DNA of 64,000 nt from Lycium barbarum (GCF_019175385.1 NC_083343.1:51978457-52042456); one strand, 5' to 3'; shown: positions 10,137 through 23,114, numbered from the stretch's first letter. The notes: generated by a model not told the origin, from the letters alone. Numbers and translations: made by a program.

Positions 10137-10871
10137 CCTTGAATAGAAATACTCTTCTAGCACCAAAACCCTATTTCACTTCTCTTGGGATTTCTTGGCT
10201 TGGATGACCTTAATGGGTTCCACACTCTTGATTCTTGTTGGTTTGATGAAGTTGATCATCAAGTTCCTTTGGATTCTTATGGATGAAGAGTGGAGAGAAT
10301 ATTCTAGAGGTTTCTTGACTTGTGGAGTGAAAATGAAATGAAATGAAATGAGAAAGGGTCCCTTATATTATATCATGAAAGCTGTCCCGACAAATTTATA
10401 CGGACCAACATACGGTCCGTACATTTTATACGGACCGTATGTGTGTCCGTATGTTTGGTCTAGAGAATGGTGTCCCTCTTGACTAATTATACGGCCTAAC
10501 ATACGGCCAATATAATTTATACAATCCGTATGTTGGGCCATATAGTGCCCAGTTGTTCCGTTTTCGTTCTCGTCGACTCGTTTGATCTCCGATCCTTATG
10601 GAACCTTCTTGACACTTGTTTAACAACTCAATACCAATCTAAAGGACGTCATTACTCATCTCTAAGACATCATTATTCCATCATTAACTCATCGTCCATA
10701 ATTCCTACCTGACACATAACATATCCTTTACTTTCTTTACCAAACTTCTTCCTTTTGGTCAAATGTCTTTGAATCTCGATTAAGATCATCAAATGCCAAA
10801 TCATCGTATACCTTGTACCTTTTGCTAGCCTATTCACTGTATGCTAATGGGAAATTTTCCAAGGTGTAACA
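10137..10871 (-). mobile_element. 3' LTR of gypsy element B2, U3 part
   Basis: On the minus strand it starts TGTTACACCTTGGAAAA next to a polypurine tract, runs through the palindrome cluster (10398-10545) and the CTAGTGCT-like exon-1 text, and stops at CAAGG. B1 plus-strand LTR abuts here, and CCTTG (10137-10141) may be its right target duplication. The rest of this LTR is not visible on the other side of B1. Confidence 0.75.
10398..10545 (-). promoter_or_regulatory. U3 palindrome cluster (B2)
   Basis: Copies of TACGGNCCGTA with AT arms, including a 17-bp near-palindrome around 10425-10442 and diverged halves near 10490-10530. Confidence 0.55.
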
Positions 10872-10909
10872 TTCTTCCCCCCTTTTGGAACATTTGTCCT
10901 CGAATGTTA
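10872..10909 (-). other. polypurine tract and flanking hairpin (B2)
   Basis: On the minus strand CAAAAGGGGGGAAGAA touches the 3' LTR and would prime plus-strand DNA. Just upstream is AACATTCGAGGACAAATGTT, a hairpin shared with A1, A2 and D. Confidence 0.8.
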
Positions 10910-11075
10910 AACACTCGGGAATTCTGCGAAATATTCGCCAGAGTTTCCCCTGTAATATAGCACTACCGTCCTATCACAACAACCCATAATATCATTGCCT
11001 CACAGGGCCACAACATAATAGCAACATATCTATGGCCACACACGACCAAAAGCATGAAAAGTAAACATACATACC

Positions 11076-12281
11076 TCATAGTGTTAGTGTTTCATCTTGA
11101 ATCTCTCCTTGGGGTTGAAATAGGTGCGGATACTTGATCTTCATACTCTCTTCTTCTTTCTAGTTCATTTCTTCGCGGTTGTTGTTTCGCCACAAGACTT
11201 TGACTGAAGATACTTCCTTATTTCGAAGTCTTCGCACTTGCCTGTCTAGGATGGCAATAGGCACTTCTTCATATGCTAGCATTTTTGTCACTTGGACATC
11301 ATCAATCGGAACAATCCTCGCAGGATCTCCAATACACTTACGGAGCATTGACACATGAAAAACTGGGTAAACTGACTCAAGCTCTGAAGGCAAGTCCAAC
11401 TCGTAGGCTACATGACCCACCTTGCGGATAATTTTATTGGGTCAAATATATCTAGGATTTAACTTCATTTTCTTGCCAAATCACATCACCCCTTTCATTG
11501 GCGACACTTTAAAAAAAACCCAATCATCAACCTGAAATTCCAAGTCGCGCCGGCGGTTGTCCGCATAAGATTTTTGGCGACTTTGGGCTGTCAACAATCG
11601 ATCTCGGATCACCTTGACTTTTTCTACCGCTTACTAAATCAATTCAGGGCCTAGTAGCTGTACCACTCCTATTTCAAACCATCCAATCGGGGACATGCAT
11701 TTCCTTCCATATAAAGCTTCATACGGAGCCATGTGAATACTGGAATGGTAGCTATTGTTTTATGCAAACTCAATAAGGGGTAAGTGATCATCCCAACTGC
11801 CACCGAAATCCAGCACACATGCTTGGAGCATATCTTCCAAGGTCTGGATAGTACGTTCGGCTTGCCCATCAGTTTGCGGATGGAATGCCGTGCTAAGCTT
11901 TACTTGGGTACCTAGACCTTCCTGAAAAGACTTCCAGAACTTAGCTGTAAACTGTGCTCCTCTATCTGTGATAATGGATAATGGAATACCATGAAGTCGC
12001 ACAATTTCTTTGAGATACAACCTCGCATAATCTTCTGTTGTGTAGGTAATTCTAACCGGAAGAAAATGAGCTGCTTTCGTGAGTCTGTCCACATTCACCC
12101 ATATGGAATCATACTTGCCTCGAGAACGAGGTAACCCCACAATAAAATCCATGTTGATTACTTCCCATTTCCAAGCAGGAATTTCCATCGCTTGCAATAA
12201 TCCTCCTGGCTTTTGATGTTCGATCTTTACTTGTTGGAAATTTGGACACTGAGCTACAAATTCTGCTATGTCTCTCTTCAT
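11076..12281 (-). pseudogene. pol: B2 integrase with chromodomain-like tail, decayed
   Basis: The integrase core keeps its three acidic residues: MDFIVGLP, IITDRGAQFT and [11 protein letters not shown]. The zinc finger is damaged: its last cysteine is Phe (CPNFQQ) and its histidine half lies upstream of a TGA where TGG is expected. A further stop follows IEFA (TAA for a Tyr codon). The frame then resumes through [12 protein letters not shown] text to the C-terminal domain, with PVFHVSMLRK and a VKVLWRN chromodomain-type strand at 11160-11420. The next conserved Trp codon is TAG. The reading frame ends at the TGA at 11076-11078. The tail points to the Tekay/Del chromovirus lineage. Confidence 0.85.
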
Positions 12282-12287
12282 GCCATC

Positions 12288-13862
12288 TCACCAATAGATC
12301 AGCTTAAGATCGTGATACATCTTGGTTGTACCTGGGTGAATAGAATACCGAGAATAATGGGCTACTTCTAGAATTCGTTGGCGTAATTCGGCGACATTCG
12401 GCACACATAGCCTGCCACGGTATCTAAGAATTCCATCCGTGGAAACATCAAATGGAGACTTCTCTTTTTCATAAGATATGTCTCTGTAATGGCTCAACTG
12501 AGGATCTTCATATTGCAGCTCTTTCACTTCCATATCGAAGGAAGAAACTGTGGGATTATTAACACTAATTCCTGCATTACCCGAATCAATTACACGTACT
12601 CCAAGATTAGCTAGTTGATGGAGCTCGTGAACCATGTCTTTCTTTTCCTTTGGAACTTCGCATAAACTGCCCATTGATCGGCAGCTAAGCGCATCGGCTA
12701 CTAAATTTTCTTTTCTGGTGTGGTATAAAATATTCACATCATAGTCTTTCAATAACTCTAACCACCGCCTCTGTCGCAGATTCAGCTCCTTTTGTTTGAA
12801 AATGTACTGAAGACTCTTATGATCTGTATAGATATCGACATGCACTCCATACAAGTAATGTCTCCACATCTTTAATGCATGAATGACTGCAGCCAAGTCG
12901 AGATCATGAGTTGGATAGTTCTTCTCATGTTTCCGCAGCTGTCTCGAAGCATATGCAATAACTCTACCGTGCTGCATTAACACGCATCCTAACCTAACAC
13001 CGGAAGCATCACAGTACACCACGTAACCATCTGACCCTTCTGGAAGTGTTAAGACTGGTGTTGAGGTTAATTTGTCTTTCAACTCTTGGAAGCTACGTTC
13101 ACAAGCATTATTCCATTGAAATTTAACTGACTTCTGGGTTAGCCTCGTCAATGGGGCTAAAATAGAGGAAAATCCCTCTACGAATCTTCTGTAGTAACCT
13201 GCCAAACCCAGAAAACTACGGACTTCTGTAGGCATCGTAGTCCTAGGCCAAGTCTTCACAGCTTCAATTTTCTTAGTGTCGACTCGAATGCCATCATCTG
13301 AAATCACATGGCCCAGAAATGTTACAGAATTCTGCCAAAACTGGCACTTTGAAAATTTTGCAAATAATTCTCGGGCTCGAAGAATTCCAAGGACAATACG
13401 CAAATGATCTGCGTGTTCTGATTCTATGCGAGAATACACCAGAATATCATCAATAAATACTATCCCGAATAAATCCAAGAGTGGCCTAAATACATTATTC
13501 ATCACTGCCGGAGCATTAGTCAACCCAAACGACATCACCCGGAATTCATAGTGGCCATATCTCGTTCTGAAAGCTGTTTTAGGAATATCTGTTTCTCTAA
13601 CTCTCACTTGATAATAACCCGACCTCAGGTCTATTTTTGTGAACCACTTGGCGCCCTGTAGTTAATCAAATAAATCGTCAATCCTTGGGAGAGGATATTT
13701 GTTCTTTATCTTCACCTTGTTCAATTGCCTATAATCGATGTACATTAATAGGGAACCATCTTTCTTTCTCACGAACAAGACTGGTGCTCCCCACGGTAAT
13801 GAACTGGGTCTAATAAACCCCTTTTCAAGCAAATCTTTTAACTGCGCCTTTAGCTCTTTCAA
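12288..13862 (-). pseudogene. pol: B2 reverse transcriptase and RNase H, decayed
   Basis: RT copies the element RNA and RNase H removes the template. The segments 13862-13662 and 13607-12288 share one frame with a stop between them (after DDLFD). Visible parts are [20 protein letters not shown], the catalytic [23 protein letters not shown], then RNase H with [16 protein letters not shown] (Asp where Glu is usual) and TDHKSLQY. Four codons are missing after TNAPA compared with B3. The segment ends inside the integrase zinc finger at [10 protein letters not shown]. It is probably inactive. Confidence 0.9.
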
Positions 13863-14096
13863 TTATGCCGGAGCCATTCGATAAGGAGGAATAGAAATGG
13901 GCTTAGTGTCCGGCAACACATCGATGGCAAAATCAACCTCTCTTTCTGGAGGAAGACCTGGAAGTTCATCTGGGAATTCATCTGGAAATTCATTCACTAC
14001 TGGAATGGATTAAAAAGTAGGTGACCTTGCTTCGGTGTCATGAACTCGGACTAGATGATAAATATAGCCCTTAGCTATCATCTTCCTTGCCTTAAG

Positions 14097-14704
14097 CTAG
14101 AAAATAAACCTACCCTTTGGAGACACTGTATTACCCTTCCATTCAAGCATGGGCTCTCCCGGGAATCGACATCGAACCACTTTCATTCGGCAATCGACAT
14201 TAGCATAGCATGATGCCAACCAATCCATACCCATAATCACATCGAAATCTAACATTTCCAGCTCAATTAAATCAGCTTTGGTCCGACGATTGCATATCAC
14301 AAGCACACAATTTTTATACACTTGCCTAGCTATCACGGGATCACCAACAGGAGTAGATACCTCAAAAGGTTTTATTGGCTCAGGTTTCACCCCAATACGA
14401 CCAACAACATATGGGGTAATATGACAGAAAGTAGAACCCGAATCTATCAATGCAATACATCGTGGGAGAATATGGACAATATACCTGTAACCACATCCGA
14501 GGAGGACTCGAGATCCTGTCGTCCGGCTAAAGCATACACACGGGGCTGAGTGGCACCTGAAGTAGATGCTCCCCCTCGGCCTCTACCTCGACCTGCTGGA
14601 ATCTGAGAAGTCTGCCCTACCGGGTGCACTAAAGAAGAACCGGCCGCTGATCTTGTGGGCTGAATCCCAACTCTACTGCTCATCGACGGGCAATCTCTCA
14701 TCAT
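14097..14704 (-). pseudogene. pol: B2 protease, frameshifted
   Basis: An aspartic protease would cut the polyprotein. The catalytic motif is IDSGST (about 14445), followed by IMGMDWLASCYANVDC. A frameshift lies near 14450 between GILSIFSHDV and the active site. A stop follows at GRFIF (14097). Text between here and 13862 is recognisable but carries two more in-frame stops. Confidence 0.85.
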
Positions 14705-15840
14705 GTGCCCAACCTGGCCACAAGCATAGCAAGTATCCGAACCCTGGCGACACTGTCCGGAATGTAATCTACCGCACTGACTGCACTGCGGTTCTGGGGG
14801 TCTCCTTTGGCTATAATCTTCCCTAAACTGAGAATCTGGGCCCTCGAACTCTGACCCTGTCCTGAATGAAAGGAGCGATCAAATCTCCTACCCGTAAATC
14901 AAGGAGGTGCACTGGTCACTGACTGGTCGGAGTGCCTAGAATAAGTCTGCCTCATTCCCCATCTATAATCACTTCCTGCCCCCATAGATCTGGCCATCTT
15001 GCTTTGCCTTCTATCGCTGTCACGGTCACGTCTTTGTGGTTGTTGTCGTCCCTCCAAGTTCTGGGCATGGGCTTGTATTCGGGAAATATCCATCCCGTCA
15101 AGCAATCTTTAAACAAATGTGGCCCCAAGCCACTCACAAATCTATGTACCCGATCTCCCATGTCGGCCACCATAGTCGGGGCATATCTAGCCAAAGAATT
15201 AAATTGAAGACTATATTCCCGAGCACTCATATTCCCTTGCTTCAAATTTAGAAATTGATCCGCTCTAGCTCGGCAGACCTCGGGTGGCAAATAATGACGA
15301 ATAAAAGCATCTACAAATTCTTGCCACACGGCAGGAGGCGCATTCTCTTCTCTCAATGCTATCCAATTATTATACCACAATACCGTCATATCTCAGAGTC
15401 TATAAGATGACAAATCCATGGATTCAGTCTCGGAGGCATGAATATCTTCAACGTCCTAAACATCTCGTCAATGAAACCTTGCGGGTCTTCATCCAGCTTT
15501 GACCCGAAAAACTCCGGAGATTTAGACTCATAAAATCACGGGCTCTGGTACTAGCTGCCCGATCACTTGAACTCACATTTTGCCGCTGTGTCTATGCGGC
15601 AACCAATTATGTCAACAAATGAATGGCCTCGGTCACTTGTTGACCCGAAGCAACCGGTGGAGGAATTGGAGCTGAAGCTCCTCCTTGTTCTTCTACGTTG
15701 GGCAGGTTAGAGGAAGTATTAGATAGAGCCTCATTAGGCGACTCGCCCTCTTCTACATTCATGGGCGGCTCTCTTTCTACCCGCCTTTTTGTCGTAGTCT
15801 TGCCCTTCTGGGCAGCTGTAGCTTTTCCTTTTGGCGGCAT
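14705..15840 (-). pseudogene. gag: B2 gag, decayed
   Basis: The start ATG (15840) follows GATTTCAG on the minus strand. The N-terminal 77 residues (15840-15607) are lysine-rich. The gag core (VWQEFVDAFIRHYLPPEV) is at 15389-14952 in another frame. The basic C-terminal part and zinc knuckle (CYACGQVGHMMRDC) need a third frame from about 15105. Three frames over one domain means at least two indels. Confidence 0.85.
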
Positions 15841-15950
15841 TTTCTGAAATCACAACACACTATTAAGGAGGATAAAATCTTATACACGGCTCTATCGCAC
15901 GATCTCATAAGAAGAAAGATGGTCATTTTTCCTAAATGCCCTGTAGCCTC

Positions 15951-15990
15951 TTTTTTATTAGTGTGGCGCGCAACACACCATAAATAAGAC
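15951..15990 (-). ncRNA. dimerisation-type leader stem-loop (B2)
   Basis: On the minus strand TTTATGGTGTG and CACACTAATAAA pair around TTGCGCGC. It lies 41 nt from the primer site. Confidence 0.65.
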
Positions 15991-16031
15991 ACTACTAGAT
16001 ATGGCTCGTAGACACTTCCTAGGGTTGAACT

Positions 16032-16043
16032 GCTCTGATACTA
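16032..16043 (-). other. primer binding site (B2), one mutation
   Basis: The minus strand reads TAGTATCAGAGC, with A for G at the second base of the Met-tRNA complement. Confidence 0.85.
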
Positions 16044-16047
16044 CTTT

Positions 16048-16092
16048 TGTCACGACCCGACTAGGGGCCGCGACGGGTAGCCGGGGCTAACC
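16048..16092 (-). mobile_element. B2 5' LTR, terminal 45 bp
   Basis: TGTCACGACCC... is the LTR end. The text is cut after CTAACC by element A1 and resumes at 25638 with ACCGAGCACCGCTCG. The first copy of the duplication TAACC is 16088-16092. Confidence 0.85.
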
Positions 16093-16495
16093 TGTCACAC
16101 CCTAACCTTACTAGGGTGTGATGGGCACCCGACCCTTACTTAGGGCCGAGCGAACCCTCTGACCCTTAGTACACACATAATCTTGTCAAACCTTTTAAGT
16201 CAAATAAGGATGAAATACATAGTAAAACTTTCATAAATATTCTTTCTCGTAGCTTCCAAATCAAACAAAATCTGTAATCATATAGAACTTATATCATAAC
16301 ACAAAATAACACATCGGCTGATGGAGCCGCTTACAGAACTGACAACCAATACCCACGACCCTGTCTGCAAAGTCTCTAACATTAATCAGACATCATAGCA
16401 CATATACTCTGACTCGGCAGCACTCCAGGAACAAGTGGAGCTTGCCCACTTCACAGGAACATCTTCTGTAATATCTTCCACTCATCAGGGTGTAT

Positions 16496-16552
16496 CTGCG
16501 TGGCATGAAACGCAGCCCCCGAAGAAAGGGGGTCAGTACAGAAAATGTACTG
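16496..16552 (-). other. three-hairpin LTR module (A1, 3' LTR)
   Basis: Read on plus: CTGCG/CGCAG, CCCCC/GGGGG and CAGTAC/GTACTG, all perfect. Confidence 0.7.
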
Positions 16553-16697
16553 AGCATATAAGGCATGAAACATAAGAAACAGAGTCATGACTGAAACAGA
16601 GAATTACCAGAATCAAGTATGACCTTTTAAAACATCAAAGTACTTGCCTTTTTAAATGAAAATCATGCATATCCATGTCATATATCATATGTACAGA

Positions 16698-17075
16698 TAA
16701 CGTGTCCCGGCCCTCTATTGAGGGACTCGGTGGATAAAATCATACATGTCCACATCATATATCACATATGTGTAACGTGTCCCGGCCCTCAAGTGAGGGA
16801 CTCGGTGGTTAGAATCATGCATGCCAACATCATATATCATGTATACATATAACGTATCTCGGCCCTCTATTGAGGGACTCGGTAGATACATAAAACGTGT
16901 CCCGGCCCTCTTTTCCGGGTCTCGGTGAATAAATCATCATATGCCATCCTGGCCACCATCCCAATATCATCATATCATCATATACATATAACGTGTCCCG
17001 GCCCGCAAGTGAGAGGGACTCGGTGAACAATGCAGTGGAATACGCACGAGAACATGTCCAGGCCCGGGCTCAGTG
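16698..17075 (-). repeat. hairpin-forming repeats (A1, 3' LTR)
   Basis: About six units with CGGCCCTC-N4-GAGGGACTCGG. Loops differ (TATT, AAGT) while arms are kept. Confidence 0.65.
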
Positions 17076-17655
17076 AAATCCAAACTGAGGCTTGCACGAA
17101 CAGAATAATGCGAAACCATATGCACATAAACCAAGACACGATAGACAAGTGTACTTACCGACTCCTGAAGGCTCAGAACAAGTTTCGGGTCAATCCGACT
17201 TAGTATGAGAAAGTTATGGACGTTTGAGGTACAAAACCTTCTACGAGCATTTCAGAAGTCATTTTTGGAAAATCGAAGCAATAATCATATCAAGTATCTT
17301 TCGGATATCGTATAGATCAAATCAAATATAACTTTTGGAATCATATGTACATATCAGAATATATCAAAGACTCAATGGAATAGTCGAACGTGCTACCATT
17401 TGAAAATAAAAACTTTAGTCATACCAATTATGTTTCGAATGCCATTTGGAAACATATCAGACAAAACTTCGGACATCACAGATACGCATCAAAACCATAT
17501 GAAATAGCTTATAGAATTCTTTTGAAAACATATCAAAAGTGCATAAGAATCATAAACAGACTCGGAATCCAAGAATAGAGTAACCCCGATGTGCATATCA
17601 TACCTTATTTGGCTCTAAGACATGCCAAAAGAAAGAAAGGGTAAGCCTTACATAC

Positions 17656-17702
17656 CTGTGCCACGCCTTATTAGCTACGCTTATTTATCCAAGCGTGCTA
17701 TT
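17656..17702 (-). other. putative leader mini-exon 2 (A1, 3' LTR), 47 nt
   Basis: On the minus strand it lies between CTTGAATGTAG and CAG|GTATGTAAGG. Confidence 0.5.
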
Positions 17703-19064
17703 CTACATTCAAGAAGATTTTACGTAATCATTAGATTCGTTGTCATTCTCTTGCCTTAGCTTCTCAAACAAATTCACTTATAATCTGCCGAAATTTCGGC
17801 AGCATTTCCCCTGTAAACACATCATCCCCGAGAATCTAACTCGGCCAATATACAACAACAAATCCGAGAATTTAACTCGGCCAAAATATCAACAACAATG
17901 CCAAAAATTATTCCAACAATATCCACAATCGATTCAAAACGCATACTAACATTAGATATTTCTTTGTACAAACTTCAACGGCGTTTCACTTATATTCAAT
18001 TCATATTTGCTCACACATTCACGTACTAATGCGAAGCGATTCAAACAATATTCAAGTACGCTTTAAACAATCCGCACAATATCCAAAATAATCCAACCAA
18101 CATGCCATTCCATCCGAAACCTTCCAAATTCAACAAGAACAACAACAACACATTTCTTCCTTTCAAATTCATGAATTATACTAACAATTCACACATTAAC
18201 AACATTACCTTCCATAAATACAACAAGTGACATTAAAATCACTTTAGCTTATAAAACAACTCTCCAACACTTACAACTTCAACTAGAATCATTAAACTTT
18301 CATTTCCATCATAGATTCCATTACAACAACAACCAAAATACTTAAGAAAAATTGATTCATTCTCTTCCATACCATACCACAACCACACGGCCACAACACA
18401 TAATCCATATTTTCATGAATTTCACCCATTTCTACATACTACAACATACACAACCATCCATAACATATAAAAGAAGATTAATTCTTACCTTTTTCCTTTA
18501 ACTTCTCACTTGACTAGAATTTGTAGCTTGCAAGAATAGATGTTTTTCTTGCTCCAATGACTACTTCACTTTGCTAGGGACCTTCCAATTGGTAGGAAAA
18601 TAATTTTTGAGCAATTTTTTTCCAAGGTTCTTGTTTGGTTGAACATGGCCGAATGGCCTTCTATCTTGGGTCTTCTCCAAGTTTCTTGATTTTTCTAAGG
18701 AAAGAAGATGAAAATAATATGACAATTAAGTCATCTTGTGGACTTATTTATTTTGCTCCCATATGGGCCTTGGCCCACTTATTGTTGGACGGCCAAATGG
18801 CCCCTTAAGTTCAAGCCCACTTTTTTTTTTGTTTTGTAATTCATGAAAATTATTCTCCAAATTCCAAATTTGCCCTTAGCCTTTCTCCATATTTCTATGA
18901 GTCATCTTGCGAATTTCCCTTTTTACCCCTAACCTTTCTTAATATTTCCACTTCAAAACTTTCATGAACAACTTGTGTGCTAAACAAAATCAAAATATAA
19001 CCTTGTCCTTAACTTCCCGCGATTATCTTTAATTATCCGAATGTACAAAATGCGGGATATAACA

Positions 19065-19103
19065 TCCCCCCCCCCCCTTTAGAACATTCGTCCTCGAATG
19101 TTC
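19065..19103 (-). other. polypurine tract and flanking hairpin (A1)
   Basis: AAA followed by 13 G and A on the minus strand touches the 3' LTR. Beside it GAACATTCG and CGAATGTTC form a 9-bp stem with a 4-nt loop. Confidence 0.85.
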
Positions 19104-20205
19104 AATTGATCTTATGGGGTGTCATAATACTTCGGGAGGGTTCCTTCTTATAGTTGTCTTTTTCTTCATGCTCATTCCTTATCTTTTACCCTATTTCCTT
19201 TATAATCGAACTCCTCGGTCTTTATATGAGTCCTCATTCTGTGTCATGGGTTTTCTAATCCGCTGTGCCAACTCATTATCCTTGTCTTTTTCAGATCATC
19301 TCTTTTCTGTTATTGTTTCGTTACCACACCTTAACAAAAGCCACATCTTTGGTACGTAATCTTCACTTGACGACCCGTTATGGCCACAGGTTGTTCCTTG
19401 CTCTCATTTGATCTACCGTATCGCAGTCTCGCTTATGGTGACTTGTGATCCAAATTCACCTAACTTCTTAGCTCGCAACATCTTTAGTTCTTACTACAAC
19501 TTTTTCTTTATTTCCTTCTCTCACCTTTCTCGACACAAGTATACTTGTTTTTTATCTCTTTGTATTGGCGCTCATTTCATCCTTCGTTATTTCTTGTTGG
19601 CTCTCCGGTGGGGATTCCTTACAAATATGATCGAGCATTGCTTCACATCGATGATTCATATAAATTCATAGCGTATATTCTTATGCTCCATATAATTAAT
19701 GGTCCATGAACTTTTTTTTTTGTATCCAATGAACCCTTTTAGCTCCTTCACAACCGCTGCGTTCTTTCTTTCTTTCACAAATTTCCAAACCACCAATCGT
19801 AGGTATTTTTATTACAATAGTCGTTGTCTTCCTATTATCCTTTGAGTCTTATCATTCTCTCCATTATCCTTTGCGTACTTAGCTTGTAGCCCTTTTCCTG
19901 TTCTTTTTACTATTCTTTAAAACACATCGCTGCATACTTAGGTACGGCGCAAATTTGCCCAATATGAGGGATTCAAATCATGGTCTAAACATATCATAAT
20001 TCATGTTGGCATGAAGAATTCTTTTAAGGTGTCTTTCATCCTTCCCCTTCATGTCGGCCTTATGGTACCCTTATTGCCAATTCGTTTTTACTTCTTTCAT
20101 GTATCTTCCTGACGTGCCAATATATTTTGAACTTTGGTCCCGAGCTAATTCCTCTTCTGGGGCCTGAAAGTGTTGCGATTTCTTTAGAGTCTGATACAAT
20201 ATACT

Positions 20206-20217
20206 CCCCCCCTTTTT
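20206..20217 (-). other. internal polypurine-like tract (A1)
   Basis: Minus strand AAAAAGGGGGGG about 1.1 kb inside the 3' LTR. The same place in A2 (31367-31382) has 13 G. Confidence 0.45.
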
Positions 20218-22569
20218 AAGGGGTTCCTTATACGCCAACAATCCTTTTATAAAGCCTTTTCTTATGCCTTACTCCTCATTTTTCTTTCTAACTCTGTACA
20301 TAACATATCAAAACTTCTTATCCTAAGTTTTTCTTCCATTTTGCGCCTATATCATCATTCTTATCAATATTTCCATATCCTTCCATCCACTATTAATCCT
20401 TTCACTCATTTAGCTCACTTACTCGTGATTCTTCTTAACCATGCTCTTGTGTTACAACTGCGCATCCGTATTTTCGAGTGTCCACTACCTCTGCTGTTAG
20501 TACAAAATCCTTACAGTTTACACTCTCCCTATCCTCGCTCATCGAATCCTTTGACTATACTTATGGCATAATGACCGAGCGGTCTTCCATACACATTCTT
20601 TATATTTCACTCCATTTTCTCTAAGATCAAATCCTTCGGACCTCACATGAATTCTCGCTCCACACCTTTAATTTTCAAATCAACCGTGTCGACCATTATC
20701 CTTATTTTTACTACTTTCATCCTTAACCTTCCTTAGGTTCCTTCCTCCTCAGACACTTTTCTTTTCTTGTTATTTGCCGTATGGGTCCTGAAGTTCGCAA
20801 AATATTCCTTTTAACGTAAAATCCATCCTATTCTTATGTTACCCTCTCAGGAAAACTCTTCCATGTTCGAGGCAAACACATTAATATGGCTACACATTTA
20901 TTCTTTATATATCTTTCAAGGCCGAAGTCCTATAACAGCATCACTAAGCTTAGTCATTCCTTCTCTTACTTCACATTCCTTGTCGTGGTCACAGTTCTTT
21001 CAGACCCACTTATTGAAATTGGTTTCCGAACCTCACAAATCCCTCTCCTGTTCCATATTACCGCACTTTACCCTTTTTATGTACCTATCTTTGAATTTCT
21101 GCCCAAGAAGTCTCATTCTTTGTCGGTAGTTTCTCTCGGGGGCTTCCCTCACTGAGTTTTCTTACATTTCATTTTTCCCGACCTTTTGATCTCCTTGTCT
21201 TCCATTAACTCACTCTCTTTCTTTTCCAAATATCGTTGTATTGGAGTTTTCCCATCTTAACCTGTAGTGAAAATAGCAGCTTATCTTTATAACATTTGCA
21301 CAATTTATTTTTACTGTCACTCGGGCTTCGGTATCCTTTACTCGATTGAGGCCTTCTTTACCGAAGCGCCGGTTACTGGGACCCACATCTCCACTGATAC
21401 AATCACATATAAGATATCATACGCATTCATATATATATAATTATTATCAACTAACCCACAAAATACTTCCAAACGCTATTCAAGCCTATCCAAATTCTAT
21501 AGTTATGACGCACTCTCTGTCTCTTCACCAATCTAGTCTGTCTCGTCCTACGCGACCTCTCACGGCCTCCAACCATTCCATATTCTCTAGCTTCCCCTTA
21601 GGTTACTCTAGCTTTTCGTTTTCCACTTACGTTTCAATTTATAGAACTTTTAGTTCAATTCCCAGGGGGTCACCTATCCTAAAATTTCTCCCACCTTAGC
21701 ACGCTTAACCTCGTAACTTAGATGGAATCCGGTGCCTTAATGCTGATATAGTCGCGTCCACTTCCTCGCATGACCTTTATTACATGATCTAGAGCAAATC
21801 GAAGTCTTACAGATTCCGAGACATCTTCGTAACACGTCCTTTCTTTTACAATTACTATTTTCCCCTTTTCGATCCTCAATATTCACCTTTCACTTATGTG
21901 CATAACTACCCTTCGTCCTAAATTCCCAGATTCCTGATGGTGGCGAATATACCTTCATCGCCGCTACTTTTGAGCCAAACACTTGGTTATCAGTCTGTTC
22001 GGATTTCCACACACCATCCTTACATAATAATCTACAGCAAAACTAGTTGTCGACTTTCTCTAAATCCTCAAACAGATCTTGCTCCTGTTAAGCCTCGAAT
22101 GTTATCCATTTTAATCCTTCGGACTATTAATCGTCTTTCTCACAATTGTTCTTCAATCTATGCCGAATCCATAACCCTTCTGAAACAACTCATCCTACTT
22201 ATTGTCCTTTTATGATATTTCCTTTCCACGCCCTTCCTATTAGGTGTTTCAGATCAATTAGCCTGATTTTGAAAAATTCTGACCGGGTCTCCTCTACAAA
22301 TTCTTACCATTCAAATGTGTACGCAGCAAATACCAACAATGCCTTACAGAGCATACGGCTATATATCACATTCTAGCCATCCAGAGCTTCTAGTTTCAGA
22401 TAACAGAACAAGTACATCGAGATTTACACTTATGACTTTCCATATCATCACTTACCTCCTTGCGTCGTATGTAAATCCTGTATAAAGAATTTCATTTTCC
22501 TATGATTTGGCTCTATCGCACGATCTATGACAGAAAGAAGGTCAACAATCCCTAGATGCCCCATAGCCT

Positions 22570-22608
22570 CCTGTTTATAAATGTGGCACGCTTCACACCA
22601 TAAACAGG
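22570..22608 (-). ncRNA. dimerisation-type leader stem-loop (A1)
   Basis: Minus strand CCTGTTTATGGTGTG pairs with CCACATTTATAAACAGG around AAGCGTG. The loop hexamer is GCGTGC, one change from the GCGCGC seen in A2. Confidence 0.6.
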
Positions 22609-22639
22609 ACTCTACCGGACACGACTTTGTAGACAACCT

Positions 22640-22651
22640 GCTCTGATACCA
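22640..22651 (-). other. primer binding site (A1)
   Basis: Minus strand TGGTATCAGAGC, 3 nt from the 5' LTR. Confidence 0.9.
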
Positions 22652-23057
22652 CTTTGTCACACCCTAACCTTACTAGAGTGTGATGGGCACCCGACCCTTA
22701 TTTAGGGCCGAGCGAACCCTATGACCCCTAGTACACACATAATCTTGTCAAACTTTTTAAATCAAATAAGGATGACATACATAGTAAAACTTTCAGAAAT
22801 ATTCTTTCTCGTAGCTTCCAAATCAAACAAAATCTGTAATCATATAGAACTTATATCATAACACAAAATGACACATTGGCTGATGGAGCCGCTTACAGAA
22901 CTGACAACTAATACCCACGACCCTGTCTGCAAAGTCTCTAAAATTAATCAGACATCATAGCACATATACTCTGACTCGGCAGCTCTCCAGGAACAAGTGG
23001 AACTTGCCAACTTCACTGGAACATCTTCTGTAATATCTTCCACTCATCTGGGTGTAC

Positions 23058-23114
23058 CTGCGTGGCATGAAACGCAGCCCCCGCAGAAAGGGGGTCAGTA
23101 CGGAAAATGTACTG
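23058..23114 (-). other. three-hairpin LTR module (A1, 5' LTR)
   Basis: All three stems intact. The loop of hairpin 2 differs from the 3' copy (GCAGAAA). Confidence 0.7.

Larger units (their letters stand above)
16093..19064 (-). mobile_element. A1 3' LTR
   Basis: On the minus strand it runs TGTTATATCCCGC...GGTGTGACA, 2972 bp. It contains a leader donor AAAG|GTAAGA at the 18488/18489 boundary, a mini-exon, hairpin repeats (16698-17075) and a three-hairpin module (16496-16552). Confidence 0.9.
19082..22639 (-). mobile_element. A1 interior, noncoding
   Basis: Pyrimidine-rich on the plus strand. It aligns along its whole length with the A2 interior (30292-33922), for example at 20341 and 31511 and at 21421 and 32735. 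No protein motif is seen. Conservation without coding suggests cis functions or simply shared recent ancestry. Confidence 0.75.
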
